A DNA stretch of 6,965 nucleotides from IMCC26077 sp964561165 (GTDB lineage Bacteria > Actinomycetota > Actinomycetes > Nanopelagicales > Nanopelagicaceae): positions 1 to 6,965 of the forward strand of contig CAZLOJ010000052.1 in NCBI GenBank assembly GCA_964561165.1, in the 5' to 3' direction. The translations under genes were made by a program, and so were the position numbers. Within the stretch, counting starts at the first letter, position 1. Every line of letters begins with the position of its first letter. Below the pieces are notes generated by a model. That model had not been told where the DNA came from. It saw only the letters and a program-made list of their open reading frames with translations, and did no database searches. Shown here piece after piece: positions 6,298 to 6,965 of this stretch.

Positions 6298-6441
6298 ATG
6301 TCGCAGAGCTCTCAGTCGCTTCTCAGATGTGGCTGCGGAACTCCATGGAGCATTGCGCCAAATGGAGTAGTGATCTGCCAGAAGTGCCAGCGCCCGGCAC
6401 ATCCTGCGATAGCCGCGATGGCAGTGGCAGGAAAAAGCTAG
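6298..6441 (+). CDS. Small four-cysteine protein, 47 residues, possible zinc ribbon
   Basis: I do not recognise a named family. The reading frame runs ATG to TAG with 47 codons and encodes Cys11-Gly-Cys13, then 13 residues, then Cys27-Gln-Lys-Cys30, with a histidine at 35. This CxC...CxxC arrangement is that of a small zinc ribbon or rubredoxin-like knuckle. The first half is soluble; the tail (PAIAAMAVAGKS) is alanine-rich and ends the protein without a membrane segment. It fills the space between the permease stop (23 nt upstream) and era, leaving no other explanation for these bases. Its TAG interlocks with the era TAG in CTAG (6438-6441). A leaderless -10-like hexamer lies 7 nt before the ATG. 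Function is unknown; nucleic-acid or ribosome association is a common role for such ribbons but is only a guess here. Chance ORF is the main alternative. Confidence 0.6.
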   Translation: MSQSSQSLLRCGCGTPWSIAPNGVVICQKCQRPAHPAIAAMAVAGKS

Positions 6442-6965
6442 AAACCGAATTTCTCAAGCGCTCGCGGGTTGCCCTGCCACTCTGATTCAACTCCTACGTG
6501 CAGAGTGAGAAAGACTTTCTCGCCTCGATATTTCTCGATTGCCTGGCGAGCTTTGGTTCCTATCTCTTTTATCCGTTCGCCAGATTTTCCTAGGATAATT
6601 TTCTTCTGACTATCTCGTTCGAGGAAGATTTTTGCGTAGATCATCGGCGTCTTCCCATCGCCACCAACGCCAACTTCTTCGATGGTCACCATCAATGAAT
6701 GTGGAAGTTCATCGTCAAGCATCTCAAGTGCAGCTTCGCGAATCAATTCGCTATAAATGTCATCATCGCTCTCTTCGCTGACGTACTCCTCCGGGTAAAG
6801 CGCTGGCCCCTCTGGTAGATGTGCGATGAGAAGTTCGAGCAGGCGATCAACTTGGAAGTTCTTTTTTGCAGAGACTGGGATGATCTCTCGCCAAGGAGCA
6901 AGCGCTCCCACGTTCGCTAATTTCTCCATCAGAGTCTGCGGGGCAACTCGATCGCTCTTGGTGAC
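6438..6965 (-). CDS. era: GTPase Era, C-terminal part (5' end outside window)
   Basis: Era is an essential GTPase that binds the 3' end of 16S rRNA and acts in 30S subunit maturation. The 175 visible residues begin in the GTPase domain with the G4 motif TKSD (visible residues 2-5), continue through the G5-like VSAKKN, and reach the type II KH domain. There SELIREAALEMLDDELPHS, the nucleic-acid-binding GxxG loop ILGKSGERIKEIG, and the ending KVFLTLHVGVESEW are characteristic. Full-length Era is about 300 residues, so roughly 125 N-terminal residues, including the P-loop, lie beyond the window. The protein ends in LEKFGF at a TAG. The gene converges on the small cysteine protein with a 4-nt overlap. 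No terminator hairpin is visible between them. The acidic insert between the two domains (EESDDD) is species-level variation. Confidence 0.95.
   Translation of the reverse strand, partial: VTKSDRVAPQTLMEKLANVGALAPWREIIPVSAKKNFQVDRLLELLIAHLPEGPALYPEEYVSEESDDDIYSELIREAALEMLDDELPHSLMVTIEEVGVGGDGKTPMIYAKIFLERDSQKKIILGKSGERIKEIGTKARQAIEKYRGEKVFLTLHVGVESEWQGNPRALEKFGF

Noticed and set aside
1..6965. Mobile element, CRISPR array, phage or defence module, tRNA or rRNA gene
   Set aside because: I found no transposase or integrase, repeat-spacer pattern, terminal inverted repeats, cloverleaf or rRNA-like stretch. The genes seen are housekeeping or transport genes with tight spacing.

Overview
The window is ordinary chromosomal housekeeping sequence that looks actinobacterial. 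The main clues are a class II (plant/mycobacterial-type) DAHP synthase, a PASTA-repeat protein of the PknB kinase type, and a phosphofructokinase of the actinobacterial PKTIDND group. Base composition is moderate: three lines counted by eye ran from about 43 to 58% G+C, and the whole window was not counted. Together with very short intergenic spaces, this would suit a streamlined aquatic actinobacterium (for example the acI/Nanopelagicales type), but that placement is inference. The run of exactly 100 Ns at 2523-2622 shows this is a scaffolded draft assembly.

Layout. (1) 1-2522, plus strand: the C-terminal PASTA repeats of a probable Ser/Thr kinase, an endonuclease IV (nfo) and an EamA/DMT-family permease, spaced 11 and 23 nt apart. 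The permease runs into the assembly gap almost complete. (2) 2523-5237, minus strand: phosphofructokinase, then class II DAHP synthase, then the N-terminal part of a probable O6-alkylguanine-DNA alkyltransferase. They are spaced 34 and 11 nt apart, like an operon. The alkyltransferase loses its catalytic half in the gap. (3) 5238-5335: a short divergent intergenic region. (4) 5336-6441, plus strand: a second EamA permease and a 47-residue four-cysteine protein. (5) 6438-6965, minus strand: the C-terminal part of the GTPase Era, whose stop codon interlocks with that of the small protein inside one CTAG.

Functional reading. The minus-strand cluster joins central carbon flux (fructose-6-phosphate phosphorylation) to the first step of the shikimate pathway. 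The phosphofructokinase has Asp104 and Lys124, the residue pair linked to pyrophosphate rather than ATP as phosphoryl donor, so it may be a reversible PPi-PFK. Two DNA repair genes (nfo and the alkyltransferase) lie on either side of the first permease, on opposite strands. Several genes lack a Shine-Dalgarno sequence and instead have a TANNNT hexamer 7-8 nt before a start codon, which suggests leaderless transcripts.

I found no mobile element, CRISPR array, tRNA/rRNA gene, phage gene or recognisable new defence or biosynthetic system. The points most worth checking are the PPi-PFK call, the small cysteine protein, the leaderless-promoter pattern and the gap that breaks the alkyltransferase gene.
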